Source of the DNA: Palsa-295 sp963781105 | Lineage (GTDB): Bacteria; Acidobacteriota; Terriglobia; Acidiferrales; UBA7541 | Assembly (NCBI GenBank): GCA_963781105.1 | Contig: CAWAED010000002.1 | Coordinates: forward strand, 1-64,000 | Reading direction: 5' to 3' | DNA: 64,000 nt | Part shown: in pieces, positions 52,132 through 61,800 of the stretch | Layout: each line of letters begins with the position of its first letter | How positions within the stretch are numbered: the stretch's first letter is position 1 | Notes under the pieces: generated by a model | The model's input: the letters and a program-made list of their open reading frames with translations, nothing else | What the model was told of the DNA's origin: nothing | Databases searched by the model: none | Made by a program: the position numbers and the translations under genes

Positions 52132-52233
52132 GATTTGAAGTACTTGTTTCTTCTTGAAGTCAGCGAAAAGCCTGGTAACCGTCTCGCGAGACGCTCCGAT
52201 CATTTGGGCGATTTGCTCGTGAGTCAATGTCAG
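52132..52233 (-). pseudogene. HTH fragment of a third CRP/FNR regulator
   Basis: The minus strand reads LTLTHEQIAQMIGASRETV then TRLFADFKKKQVLQI, nearly identical to the HTH of the regulator at 37363-38097. Sequence before and after is unrelated: the sensor domain is missing, and the fragment abuts the duplicated cytochrome segment starting near 52236. This is a truncated relic. Confidence 0.85.
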
Positions 52234-52235
52234 GC

Positions 52236-52520
52236 CATTAAGTAGCAGATGAACGGCGATGCGCGCGCGAATGCCATGCCAGGAATCTCCCGTCCCGCGC
52301 GGAGCCTTGGCCAACCGAGCTGTCGGCAATATGATGATGTTGTGCACGGTGTTAGTTTCGGTTGCCAGTTTCGCCGCAACTGCGGTGCCCCAGGGCAAGA
52401 ACCCGGCACGTTCGCGGGGATCAGATCCGGATTCCGGCTTGCAACTGTACAAGCGATACTGCGCGCTGTTTGCCACGAAAATGATTTCAAGGGCAACGGC
52501 CCGGTCTCGCCTGAATTCTG
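52236..52520 (+). pseudogene. Degenerate duplicate of the 45382-45660 cytochrome segment
   Basis: This segment follows 45382-45660 base for base over most of its length, with scattered substitutions (roughly 85-90% identical by eye), beginning with the last codons of the upstream cytochrome (GCCATTAAGTAG). An insertion of two bases near the haem site shifts the frame (reads CALFATK instead of CAVCHG), and the gene ends early after the ESPEF-like part. Confidence 0.85.
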
Positions 52521-52525
52521 AGGAT

Positions 52526-52891
52526 CTTCGTCTTGAGACGGCGCGGCGCCAGTTTGAGTTGACATCAGCAACTCTTGAAGAAGTCGCGAGCTAAACTGGC
52601 TTCAGGAGTGCCGAGTTCTGTGTCGTGTCTTCGCTCGACGGGCTGGGCACAGGTTCGGGCCAGTATCGAAAACCATTCGGACGGGGCGACGTAAACGTTC
52701 TTTCTAGAAATGACAAAGTGGCCTGACTGCCGAGCGTAGTAAAAACGTAGTATCAGTTGCGATGAATAGTGGCGAAAAGCGAATAAAACGTGAACAAAAA
52801 CTGGGGAAGTGACGCCTTGGATTTCATTGCAATTCGCTAGCGTTCCTCGGTTTAGCTTAGCTCCGGCAAATTCTGATTAAGTTACTCGACT
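52526..52891. other. Right-end gap of the island
   Basis: 366 bp before the right repeat. A short frame (to 52594) continues the broken cytochrome in a wrong frame. The remainder has no gene, hairpin or operator that I can support. Confidence 0.5.
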
Positions 52892-52940
52892 GGCTGTTAA
52901 CCGAAGGGTTGCTAGTTCGAATCTAGCCCGGGGAGCCACT
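52892..52940 (+). repeat. attR: second copy of the 49-bp tRNA-Asn repeat
   Basis: Perfect copy of 1193-1241. Upstream sequence (GTTACTCGACT) does not complete the tRNA, so this is not a functional tRNA gene. The stop codon of the serine recombinase (52912-52914) lies within it. Confidence 0.93.
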
Positions 52941-54435
52941 CCTTACGATTTTGCGAACCTGGTAGAAACTCCTGCAGCTCAAATATTTCTAGGTCGAGCT
53001 TCTGGGGATGGACCGTCACAGTCTTTAGGACACACTGCAACGCCTCGGATTGTTCCTGAGCTGTGAGAGCATTGAAGGCATTGCGAAAGTCCCGTAGGGT
53101 TCGTTGCAACAGTTCCGCATTGAAATCCCGCGCTGCTGATTCGTTTATCTTGCGCTGGACGTCATCTAGTTGTTGCAGCAGTGCCGATTTGTCTGCTTCG
53201 AGTCCGGCGATCTCGGTTTCTAACCGTTCTATTGAAAGCTTTCCTTGTCCGAGCGCTTTAACATAGCGCCCGATTTCGCCGTCAATCTCTGCTAGCCTTT
53301 TCTCGATTTGACCGGCCTCCCGTTCCAGGGGTTCAACCTTCCGTTTCAAGTCTCCATTTAGTTCTTCCACCGAAATTTGTAGGAATGCTTCGTTCTGGCT
53401 TAGGTCCGATAGCTTTTGCACCACAGTCCGCTCGACGATGTCCGCGTTTATGTGTTTGATCTGGCAGACGGAATTGTCATAGTGCATCGTTTTTGTGCAC
53501 CGGTAGTGCGGGATTCGGTACACCGAGCCGTCCTTATGTTTCTTCTGGGTGTAATGTGGCGTCATCCAGGAACCGCAATCCGAGGACCGAATCATCCCCT
53601 TTAGCAAAAAGACGCGAGACACCTTCGTGGATCCGTGGCTGCGATCCCGCCTCAGCGATTGGACCTTCGTAAACAGCACTTCCTCGATCAGAGCTTCCTG
53701 TTCGCCCTTAAAGCGCTGCTCGTTGAATCGTATCTGACCGCAGTAAATGGGATTTCGCAGAATATGATCGAGTGCCATCTTGGCCCACGGCTTGCCCGAA
53801 CGCGTATACCAAGCACGCCGGTGCAGTTCGTCTCGCAAACCGGAGAGCGATGGCAGTTCTGCAAAACGGTGAAACATGAATCGCAAGCGATCTGCTTCTG
53901 TGCTGTTGACGATTAACTTCTTGTTATCCAGGGCGTATCCGAAGGGAACGTTTCCGCCGTTCCAAAGCCCTTTCTGAGCCCGCTGGAACATTTTGTCTCG
54001 CGTTCGGTCCGCCGTCATCTCGCGCTCAAATTGAGCGAAGTCTAGAAGAACGTTTCGCAACAGGCGACCCATGGGATTCTGAGTATCTAGGCTCTGGGTA
54101 ACGGACACGAATTTTACGTTACAGCGATCGAAGAGATCGACAAGCTGATGGAAATCGCGAACGGAACGGGTTAGCCGATCAATCTTGTAGGTTAGGACGC
54201 AATTGAGCCTGCCTTCCCGAATGTCGCGAAGCATCCCCTTGAGCGCCGGGCGGTCTAAGGAATCTGCGGAGTATCCCCCGTCTTCGTAAACTCGAAAAAT
54301 GGAGTAATTCTCTTGGCTCTGGCAGTAGGCTTCCAGGCGCTCTCGTTGGGTTTCCAGCGAACTATAATCAGCATCAGCTTGATTTCGGCTGGAAACACGA
54401 GTGTAGAGCCCGCAGATGATGGCGTCTGGTTTCAT
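52912..54435 (-). CDS. Large serine recombinase
   Basis: 507 residues. N-terminal resolvase domain (about 8-150) with the nucleophile Ser15 in YTRVSSRNQ and the RLTRSVRD, LLDFAQFEREM motifs, a recombinase domain (about 165-265), a zinc-ribbon (SDCGSW ... HYRC ... VCQIKH), a coiled coil (about 350-430) and a C-terminal tail. ATG 54435 overlaps the ImmA-like stop (ATGA). The last ~10 residues (WLPGLDSN) are antisense to the tRNA-derived repeat. It probably belongs to a second mobile element adjacent to the island. Confidence 0.92.
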   Translation of the reverse strand: MKPDAIICGLYTRVSSRNQADADYSSLETQRERLEAYCQSQENYSIFRVYEDGGYSADSLDRPALKGMLRDIREGRLNCVLTYKIDRLTRSVRDFHQLVDLFDRCNVKFVSVTQSLDTQNPMGRLLRNVLLDFAQFEREMTADRTRDKMFQRAQKGLWNGGNVPFGYALDNKKLIVNSTEADRLRFMFHRFAELPSLSGLRDELHRRAWYTRSGKPWAKMALDHILRNPIYCGQIRFNEQRFKGEQEALIEEVLFTKVQSLRRDRSHGSTKVSRVFLLKGMIRSSDCGSWMTPHYTQKKHKDGSVYRIPHYRCTKTMHYDNSVCQIKHINADIVERTVVQKLSDLSQNEAFLQISVEELNGDLKRKVEPLEREAGQIEKRLAEIDGEIGRYVKALGQGKLSIERLETEIAGLEADKSALLQQLDDVQRKINESAARDFNAELLQRTLRDFRNAFNALTAQEQSEALQCVLKTVTVHPQKLDLEIFELQEFLPGSQNRKEWLPGLDSN

Positions 54436-54998
54436 ATTGCTGCGATCACCGCAGAATCCGGTGTACAAAACAGCCGTGAACAAAACCAGACAACCACCGC
54501 CATCAAGATCGCGACGAATGTCGCGAATAAAGCAACAACCGCACTAGTCTGCATCTCGGGATTGTGCGCAAGCATCTGTTCCTGTTGCTCGCCGCTGGTA
54601 GTCGTTGCCACGAGCATCGTCGCGAAGGCATTCGCCTCAAATTCGGTTGTAGGGTTGGTCGATTGCGCGGTCTGTTCGCTGGTGGGCGAAGCGGAGAGGT
54701 GCAGCTGATGGTGCCCGAGCTCATGCGCAATCGTGAACGTGGTGTGGCTTGAAGATTTGGTTCGGTTCACCACGATATGCGGGGTGCCTTCGATCACCTG
54801 GGCAAATCCACTGACTTTCGGGGGGAGAGCAACATAGGAAATCTGACAGCCCACTTTTTGCGCAGCTATTGGAATATCCTCGACGGCCCGGATATTGTAA
54901 TTCATCCGCAATTGAATCGCGGCCATTCCAGGATTCCAAATGATTCCCAAACTCTCGCCAATAATGTCCCAAATAGAAAACTCAACGTCCGGAGTCAT
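54432..54998 (-). CDS. ImmA/IrrE-type metallopeptidase
   Basis: 188 residues with the zinc motif HELGHH (HExxH) at about 92-97, inside FTIAHELGHHQLHL, and a downstream FEANAFATMLV helix bearing the third ligand Glu. A C-terminal membrane segment (about 155-178) is unusual. Its start overlaps the upstream XRE gene by 17 bp. ImmA proteins cleave XRE repressors to induce mobile elements; the pairing here matches. Confidence 0.87.
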   Translation of the reverse strand: MTPDVEFSIWDIIGESLGIIWNPGMAAIQLRMNYNIRAVEDIPIAAQKVGCQISYVALPPKVSGFAQVIEGTPHIVVNRTKSSSHTTFTIAHELGHHQLHLSASPTSEQTAQSTNPTTEFEANAFATMLVATTTSGEQQEQMLAHNPEMQTSAVVALFATFVAILMAVVVWFCSRLFCTPDSAVIAAI

Positions 54999-55380
54999 TT
55001 TCTTTCCTCTTGTTGCGTTGCTTGAGGGCGATTGCTTCGGCTGCGTTTATCACTTTCTGCATATCAGTCTCGCTCAAGTCGCCCGTTGCTCGCAATAGCG
55101 CAGGCACCAGCGGGCGACTGAGCGTTGACCTAAGCTCCTCAGAAACACGGCCCGCTTCAATCAGAAGCCGCTGGGGATCGATATCTAGAATGCGAGCAAT
55201 GCGCAATATCGCTTTATCTGACGGTAGACTGCGTTCGCGAGTCAGAATCCGACTTAAGAAAGCAGCAGAGATTCCTCCGCGCTTGGCCAACTGATTGAGC
55301 GAAATCTTCCGTTTCTCGATGGCTTCCCGCACCATCGTGACGAAGCCCTCCGGGGCCAGACGTTTCATGCGCCGTTGCAT
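54982..55380 (-). CDS. XRE-family repressor of the right-hand element
   Basis: 132 residues. HTH domain (about 12-68): MVREAIEKRKISLNQLAKRG, recognition helix around AAFLSRILTRE, then KAILRIARILDIDP. The C-terminus is charged and helical. It is divergent from a small gene set starting at 55474, with two palindromes in between that it probably binds. Confidence 0.88.
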   Translation of the reverse strand: MQRRMKRLAPEGFVTMVREAIEKRKISLNQLAKRGGISAAFLSRILTRERSLPSDKAILRIARILDIDPQRLLIEAGRVSEELRSTLSRPLVPALLRATGDLSETDMQKVINAAEAIALKQRNKRKENDSGR

Positions 55381-55420
55381 GGCCCGACTTTAGACGCATC
55401 TTGCCCCCGTGTCAACGGTG

Positions 55421-55470
55421 TTGCCTGTAAGGCATGGCGGTGCTAGAATCACGCATTGCCCATAAGGCAA
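55421..55470 (+). promoter_or_regulatory. Promoter overlapped by two TTGCC-N5-GGCA(A) palindromes
   Basis: Palindromes at 55421-55435 (TTGCC-TGTAA-GGCAT) and 55456-55470 (TTGCC-CATAA-GGCAA), centres 35 bp apart. TTGCCT (55421-55426) and TAGAAT (55444-55449), separated by 17 bp and with a TG extension, form a good plus-strand promoter. A repressor on the palindromes would cover both -35 and start site. The likely ligand is the adjacent XRE protein. Confidence 0.8.
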
Positions 55471-55473
55471 CAG

Positions 55474-55674
55474 ATGAGAAGTTCCGACCAACTCGCCGTG
55501 GAAATCCATTACTTCCCCATCTCTGCGGATGAACTCGCCGAACGCAGCAGCACGCTGCGTAACTTGCTGCTGAGAGGTGCCCGCCGCTCAATCGAGCAGC
55601 TCGGGGATCGCAAGCTGAAAGTCGGGAAGCCCGAAGGAACCATGGTATTGCCTTTGGACGTGGTCGAAAAATGA
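55474..55674 (+). CDS. 66-residue hypothetical protein
   Basis: Begins MRSSDQLAVEIHYFPIS, contains a helix ELAERSSTLRNLLLRGARRS and ends VLPLDVVEK. The ATG at 55474 follows the second palindrome directly, so the leader is short. Its stop overlaps the next gene's start (ATGA at 55671-55674). Unrecognised; perhaps an element-encoded regulator. Confidence 0.6.
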   Translation: MRSSDQLAVEIHYFPISADELAERSSTLRNLLLRGARRSIEQLGDRKLKVGKPEGTMVLPLDVVEK

Positions 55675-56099
55675 AGACCAACAAACATCAAACGCTACTG
55701 TTGGTAAAAAAACTTAAGGGCGTGCATTCGCGAGATATTGTGAGGCATTTTGCCTATTCCCCGGGTACGGCCCGGTCTTATCTCTCGCACCTTGGGCGGC
55801 AGGGTCTTTTGGAACGGATGGGCGCAAATTATGGACTTACGGCGCGAGGGGAGGATCGCCTTCAGTATTTTGAAGTTACAGGATGCCCTGACGTTCGATG
55901 CTCGCTATGCCAAGGGAAAACCGGCTATCTGACTTGTCCCAATTGTAGCCACCAGCTGTCAAAACAAGACGCGCGAATCCGCAAAGAAAAAGACTATTTC
56001 TTGGCGGTTCGGCACAGGGGGGTGTATTGCCCTCGGTGCTTAAAACTGATGCTTAGCGAAGCTCAAGCGCGGCTTTTGGGGATACGCGAGGAGGATTAA
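55671..56099 (+). CDS. Winged-HTH and zinc-ribbon protein
   Basis: 142 residues. N-terminal winged helix (about 8-65: HSRDIVRHFAYSPGTARSYLSHL, in part), then CPDVRC-SLC, CPNC and CPRC pairs (about 72-125) forming zinc-ribbon sites. Translationally coupled to the 66-residue protein. Probably DNA-binding; targets unknown. Confidence 0.72.
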   Translation: MKTNKHQTLLLVKKLKGVHSRDIVRHFAYSPGTARSYLSHLGRQGLLERMGANYGLTARGEDRLQYFEVTGCPDVRCSLCQGKTGYLTCPNCSHQLSKQDARIRKEKDYFLAVRHRGVYCPRCLKLMLSEAQARLLGIREED

Positions 56100-56219
56100 A
56101 TGGAAGCAATTGGTTGGGAAATAAAGCCCGTCGGCTGGATCGTCATCGCCGTCCTCATCGCATTGCTAGCCCACTACATTATTGTCTGGCTGCGAAATCC
56201 TTCGGATCAAAATCAGTAA
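56100..56219 (+). CDS. 39-residue single-helix membrane peptide
   Basis: A short frame starting one base after the previous stop (TAA-ATG). It contains one hydrophobic helix (WIVIAVLIALLAHYIIVWL) and a polar tail. GCGAGGAGGA lies about 6 bp before the ATG. Its placement in the repressor-controlled unit supports translation. Function unknown. Confidence 0.6.
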   Translation: MEAIGWEIKPVGWIVIAVLIALLAHYIIVWLRNPSDQNQ

Positions 56220-57210
56220 GCCAATTCGCTCACCGCAAAACCCTCCTCTGATGCATCTCCCAGCGCAAGTTTGCACGAATTAATTAAATTAATTGAAATA
56301 CATCAAAATTCTATTTTACAAACCTAATGTTTTTGGACGCTGCAAAGTCCTCGCGAAGGAATCGCCCGCGCGTATGCTAGCTTACTCAGCGCACTCAACC
56401 TTACTCGCAGGGCGAAAAGCGGCACTTATAAGGATGACCGGGCACGCTTCTACAGAAAAGCTTCGATTTCAAGGATGACCATAATGGTCTGCTACGTGCG
56501 CCGCATAGTTTCTGCGGGTTTTCGAAATAGGCCAGCGGTTTTCGTGGAAACCGCTCACAGCAATCGCAGATAACCAATTAAGACAGACCATACAGAATCG
56601 AAAAGCTCAAAAAGAAAGCCCTTCGACTGACTTGTGCGGTTATCTAACTCGTCGGCACTTAGCTACCGCTATTGAGAGCTAGATACCGTCGCGAAGCGAT
56701 GCGTTAAAGTATTTGTGCGCGACGACACGTTAATCGATTTTCAAAAGAAATGACCCGTATGAGCTCAGGCTTGTTAGCGTGTGGGTGATTCGGAGGATCA
56801 AGTCTGAGGTCCAGTTGAAGACACATTTTGAGCAGATACCCGTGGAGACGGTTAGGCAGATTCTCAAAGTAAGCAAGTTGAGAAAAATTGACAAACACTC
56901 TGGAGTGACAACAAAAAAGTTGAAGTAGGGTCTCTTTAGGAATCAGTATGTTGGGAGCTCCCCGATGGTGTTCCGACGTATGTTAGAAGCGTTTCGGCAC
57001 ATCAAGTCCCAAGAACACTCCACTCGCAAGAAGTGGGATCTCCTCCGTCGGACTGTGAAAGAACCTTGTGGATGAATCGAAATTAAAAGCTTGGTCAGCG
57101 ATGGCAAGAGCGTGGGATTGTCCTGCCCCGCCGCTTGCCGTCGGGGTGAATTGTTTCCCATTATCATGAACCATCGCGCTATTGCTAGTGCCCGGAGGCA
57201 AACCACGGAA
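56220..57210. other. About 1 kb without recognised gene
   Basis: Short frames without motifs on both strands; an AT-rich patch at 56278-56300 with repeated TTAATTAA-like units; no tRNA. A right boundary of the second element may lie here, but no repeat of the attachment sequence was found. Confidence 0.5.
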
Positions 57211-58380
57211 CTAGCGAACTTCGACGATGACGAGGGACACGTCGTCGGCCATGGTGCCGTGCCTCCACGCGGCCACGCCCTCGAGGATGGTCTCTTTCAT
57301 TTCGGGAAGTGTTCGCGTGGCCGATTGGCGGACCAACGTTTCCAATCCCTCGAGGCCGAGCATCTCGTTGTGTTCGTTAAAGACTTCTTCAAGCCCGTCC
57401 GTGTAGAAAACCAGCCGATCACCGGGATTGAGGTCGATTTCTTTGGCGGATTCGGATGGCGCTGTTTCCGAGAGACAGCCAAGAATGCCGCCTTGCGAAT
57501 CGATCAGCCGGACTTCGCTGTTTGATACCAGCATTGCTGGAGGATGGCCTGCGGCAGCAAAACTTACGTGGCGTCCCCGCCGACCAAAACGGGCAATGGC
57601 CATCGTGAAGAAAAACCCGTCTAATGGAATGCGACTTTGCACGAAATCGTGAAGTCGCTTCAGCAAGGTTCCAGGCCCAGTCTTGTACTCGATCTCATGC
57701 AGAACTTCAGCGTAAATCCGGTTCGCCATAAGCGCCGAACCAACTCCATGGCCCGAAACGTCACACATAACGAGTTTCAGATATTCGTCGCCTTGCGGCA
57801 GGATCACGCCGAAGTCACCGCCGATGGTATGCGCGGGGCTATAGTAGGCTTCAATCACGAGGTCCTGCCAAATGAGGCTCCGTGGCGCGAGTGATTGTTG
57901 GACGCGAGCAGCGAGCGCAAGTTCGGTCTCCATTTCGTTCTGACGTTTCTCCAAGTGTGCATTGGATTCGCGAAGTTGCTCCTCGACGCGCTTCTGTGCG
58001 CTGATGTCGGACACGATGAGCAGGACGTATTCCTGTCCGTCCGGCCCCTGAATCACTCGGCCGCTGAAGATCGCCGGGATCTTCTCGCCATTTTTGCGAG
58101 GCAAGTAGAACTCGCTGCGACTGCGCCCGTAGCGGTGGCCTGATTCGTTCTGTCGCATAATGTACGGAATATCTGTCGCCGGGAAGATCGCATCCGGAGT
58201 TCGGCCTTCGATCTCCGCACGTTCGTAATGTCCCATCCGGGTCAGCGCTTCGTTGGCGAAAACTACACGGAGCTGATCATCGACAATTACTACTCCCTCG
58301 TTGAGCTCTTCCAAGATGATTTCCATCTGGCACAGCCAATCCGGAGTCTTGATATTGACGTTAGGCATGGCTTTGTTCAT
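57211..58380 (-). CDS. PAS-SpoIIE phosphatase
   Basis: 389 residues. PAS domain (about 15-130, EELNEGVVIVDDQLRVVFAN), coiled linker (ESNAHLEKRQNEME), and a SpoIIE/PP2C domain (about 160-388) with IGGDFGV, CDVSGHGVGSAL, FAAAGHPPA and FYTDGLEE. The start ATG 58380 has GGAGA 6 bp upstream and overlaps the channel gene end. PAS input probably regulates phosphatase output; cognate antagonist unknown. Confidence 0.9.
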   Translation of the reverse strand: MNKAMPNVNIKTPDWLCQMEIILEELNEGVVIVDDQLRVVFANEALTRMGHYERAEIEGRTPDAIFPATDIPYIMRQNESGHRYGRSRSEFYLPRKNGEKIPAIFSGRVIQGPDGQEYVLLIVSDISAQKRVEEQLRESNAHLEKRQNEMETELALAARVQQSLAPRSLIWQDLVIEAYYSPAHTIGGDFGVILPQGDEYLKLVMCDVSGHGVGSALMANRIYAEVLHEIEYKTGPGTLLKRLHDFVQSRIPLDGFFFTMAIARFGRRGRHVSFAAAGHPPAMLVSNSEVRLIDSQGGILGCLSETAPSESAKEIDLNPGDRLVFYTDGLEEVFNEHNEMLGLEGLETLVRQSATRTLPEMKETILEGVAAWRHGTMADDVSLVIVEVR

Positions 58381-58825
58381 TTGCATTCTCCAGCGAAGAG
58401 TGTGTGTCGCGATCGAGCAAGCGGGTGATGAGAGCAAACAGAACACCGACCGATATTCCAGACATCATCACTCCTGTGATCGCTTCCAGAGGTCCTAAGA
58501 GTCGCCAGTTGGACGGAAGAATCAGATCACCATATCCGACAGTTGAGTAGCTGCTCGCGGAGAAGTAAAAGGCGAGCTCCCATGACGGGAAGCAATGCAT
58601 CCGGTAGAAACTGGCCCACAGAAGAATCACGAGTCCGTGCAGAATTACAATTGCAACTGCCGATCTCACCACCAGGCTGGCTGAGTAAACTGGCCCATGC
58701 TTGTGAACGTCCCGTGTCAGGACGCGCTTCAGCCATTCGAAGAGGGTAATTACGCCCGCGCACTGTAAGCAGAGCGTAAGACTCAGAAGAAGTACCGCCG
58801 CCGCAATCTGATTAAAAAGAATCAT
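58361..58825 (-). CDS. Two-helix potassium channel (Ion_trans_2 type)
   Basis: 154 residues: hydrophobic segments at about 7-30, 48-70 and 115-140, and the selectivity filter TVGYGD near 96-101 following a pore helix. No regulatory RCK domain is fused. It lies 10 bp downstream of the RND transporter start-proximal operon end and overlaps the SpoIIE gene by 20 bp. Confidence 0.88.
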   Translation of the reverse strand: MILFNQIAAAVLLLSLTLCLQCAGVITLFEWLKRVLTRDVHKHGPVYSASLVVRSAVAIVILHGLVILLWASFYRMHCFPSWELAFYFSASSYSTVGYGDLILPSNWRLLGPLEAITGVMMSGISVGVLFALITRLLDRDTHSSLENANEQSHA

Positions 58826-58835
58826 CGCAAAATCC

Positions 58836-61800
58836 TCAACGAACCATTTCAGGGGCTGGAAGAGCTTCAGTCTCTGCCGGAGGTTGTTTCGTTTCCCAGC
58901 GGATGATTTTCAGATCAAGAACGAAGATGCTGTAAAGGACGGGCACCAATAGTAACGTGATGAACGTTGCCACGGCGAGGCCGCCTATTTGTGCATAACA
59001 CAGAGGCTGCCAGAGGGGCCCTCCTTCAATCGCAAGCGGCAAGAGAGCCAATATGGTCGCCCCTACAGTGATCAGTACGGGCCGAATACGCTGGATGCCT
59101 GCGTCGGGAAGCGCCTGCTCCAAAGGCTCCCCTTTTGCATGCATTTCCTCGATAAAGTCGAACAGTACGATCACGTGGCTGACTATCACGCCGATCAAGC
59201 TGGCGATGCCCAGAAAAGCCATAAATCCAAAGGGCGTATGCATAATCGAGAGAGCGATGAGCGAGCCGATCACACCGTAGGGAGCAGCGGCGAATACCAG
59301 AAGAGGTTTTACCGCGTTGTTGAACTGAACGAGGAGCGCCAAGTAAATGCCGATCAACGAGATCATAAGAACGATTTTCAGGTTGCTGAATCCGTCTATT
59401 TGCTTTGCTCTCTCGCCCCCGATACGCAGCTGATAACCGGGGGGGAGATTTTTCTGAAACTCTTGCAATTTTGGAAGAATGGGATCGAGTATTTCCGAGG
59501 CGAGAACGCCAGGCCGGGGATAACAAAGAATGGAAATGGTGCGAAAATGCTCACGCCGGGCTACGCGAGCTGTTTCCAAAGAATTTCCGACCGTCGCGAT
59601 CGACAGCAAAGGTACCCGATTATTCGTCTGTGAAGAGTAAACATAGAGGTTCTTGATGTCGGCAAGCTGGGCACGGTCCTCCATACGAAGGCGCGCCACG
59701 ATGGGGATATTCTTGTCACCTTCCTTGAATACGCCCACTGTCGTGCCGCTCATGGCCGCAGCTGAAGCGTTAGCGACATCTGCGTTTGTAATACCTGCAA
59801 CGTTTGCGCGGTCCGGGTCGATCTGAATCCTCTGCTGCACATCATCCGGGAACCAGTCATCTCGAAGAACGGAAATGCCGGGAGATTGACTGACGATGTC
59901 CTCAGCCTGCCGGGCAACCTGTCTCAGCGTACGAATATCGCCAGCTTCATTTCTCGCGTCGACGTCTGCCTGCCCGGAAATCAAAAGTTCTACGGGATTC
60001 TCGACAGGATTCGTTTGCAGCTGGCGTACCGTAATCCACGCCCCTGGCACTTCCTTGGCCAGCGCATCCTGGATCGGGCGAGCTAACTTTGGCGAAGCCT
60101 CTTTATCATTGACCTCGACAATCATTTGCGCATAGTTGGTCTGGGGCATTTCGGGTGATACCGAGAACCAGAAGCGAGGCCCGCCACCACCGGCAAAAGT
60201 CGTTAGCGACTTAAGAAGGTGCCCACGGTTCTCCCTGGTAGTCGCGTCCGTTGAATTTTCAATTACCTGACGGACGACTTGTTCGGCCTGCACGGCAGTA
60301 TCGTTGGTGACGCTCAAAGGAGTTTCATTCGGCAGCCAAATATCCAGATAAAACCAGTACTGGACATCTTCGGGAAAGAATTGGGTCTTAAGCCGCGAGG
60401 CGAACAGCCCGCCTACGATGAGGAAAACTAGAGACCCACCGAGGACGGCCCAACGGTGTTTGATGGCCCTGCCCACGAGTTTGTTATAGAAGCCGTAAAA
60501 TCCGCGCCGCCGTCGCTCTTCGATAGTAGGTTCGGGCTTTGCAGGGGCGCGCAGAATGTAGTAACCCAGGAACGGGACAAACGTCATTGCCACAAAGAGT
60601 GCGCACAGCAGGGAAGCCGTCATCACGATGGGAAGGCTCTTCAGGAACTCGCCGGTATTGCCGGTCAGCATCAAGAACGGCAGGTAGGCGATGACGTTCG
60701 TGATCGTGGCGTAGAAAATCGCGGTGGCAAGCTTTGTGGGTCCGAGCCAGCACGCTGTCATGCGCGGAAACCCTTCCGCCAGGTGGCGCTTTATGCCGTC
60801 GCCAGAGACCACCGGCACGTCGACGAGCAGGCCCAGCGCGATGATCAGGGATGCGATGGAGACCTGTTGAAGATCAATTCCCAACACATATACGACGCCG
60901 AACGTCATAGCCAGTGTGATCGGAATGGCGAGGGCCATGATCAACGCCAGGCGCCACTCCCAAAACCCGAGCAGCGAAACGATGACCACGAGAATAATGG
61001 CTTCGACAAGTGCGCGCATGAACAGATTGATGTTCTCCTTCACTTGAAGCGGTTGATCGGACGTGTGCGCCAAAATCAGGTCGGCGGGAAGAACTTGGCG
61101 AAGCTGCTCAAGTTTTGAATTCACGTTCTGTCCGAACCGCACGATTTGCAACTTATCGCGCATGTAAACTGCCAAGGTGATCGCCCGGCTACGTTGCCAG
61201 TGCCCACTGGCGTCTCGCCATGTGTAGTAATTGAGATACGCGGCAGGAGCTTGATACCCGCGGCTGATTTGGACGAGATCCCGCAAGTAAACTGGGGCAC
61301 CCTGGGACGTGGCGGATACAGCTACATCGCCAATGCTTCTGGCAGTGTCGAATTGTCCAGAAGGGATGAGCGTAACCCTGTGCTCCCCGGTTTCCACCGT
61401 GCCACCGGGCGCGATGACGTTCCGAGCTGAAATGACTTTGGAGAGATCACCAGGACGCAATCCGTAGGCAGCGAGGCGGTCCTGCGAGTAATCGAGATAG
61501 ATCGTCTGCGACAAAACACCCCGCCGCTCGACCTTGGAAACTTCAGGGGCCCCCTGGACCGTTCGGGCAATCAAGTCAGAATAATTGTCGAGTTCGGCGT
61601 AGCTGTATTTGTCGCCGGCGACGCTTGCCAGTTTCGTCCGCGTTTCGCGCGGATCGCGAACGACTATTGGTTCCCACGCGTCGGGATGTAGCTCGGACCG
61701 TTTCAGGCGCTCCGAGATAAACCGTTTGACGAACGCTTGAATGGAGCTGTCGTCTGCATCGGAAACACCATCGAGCCCGATGAATCCACTCCCCTGAATG

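Larger units (their letters stand above)
1242..52940. mobile_element. 51.7-kb genomic island inserted at tRNA-Asn
   Basis: The island is bounded by the perfect 49-bp repeats at 1193-1241 and 52892-52940. The left end has an integrase, an excisionase-like protein, a primase and a truncated VirB11/TrbB-type ATPase, suggesting descent from an integrative conjugative element or plasmid. The remainder is metabolic, stress and cytochrome cargo under a shared tandem operator. Transfer genes other than the broken ATPase are absent, so it may be excisable but is unlikely to transfer itself. The repeats and integrase are seen; the origin is inferred. Confidence 0.88.

Noticed and set aside
52892..52940. 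A second tRNA-Asn gene
   Set aside because: Only the last 47 tRNA bases are present; there is no D arm or 5' acceptor strand, so it is the attachment repeat.
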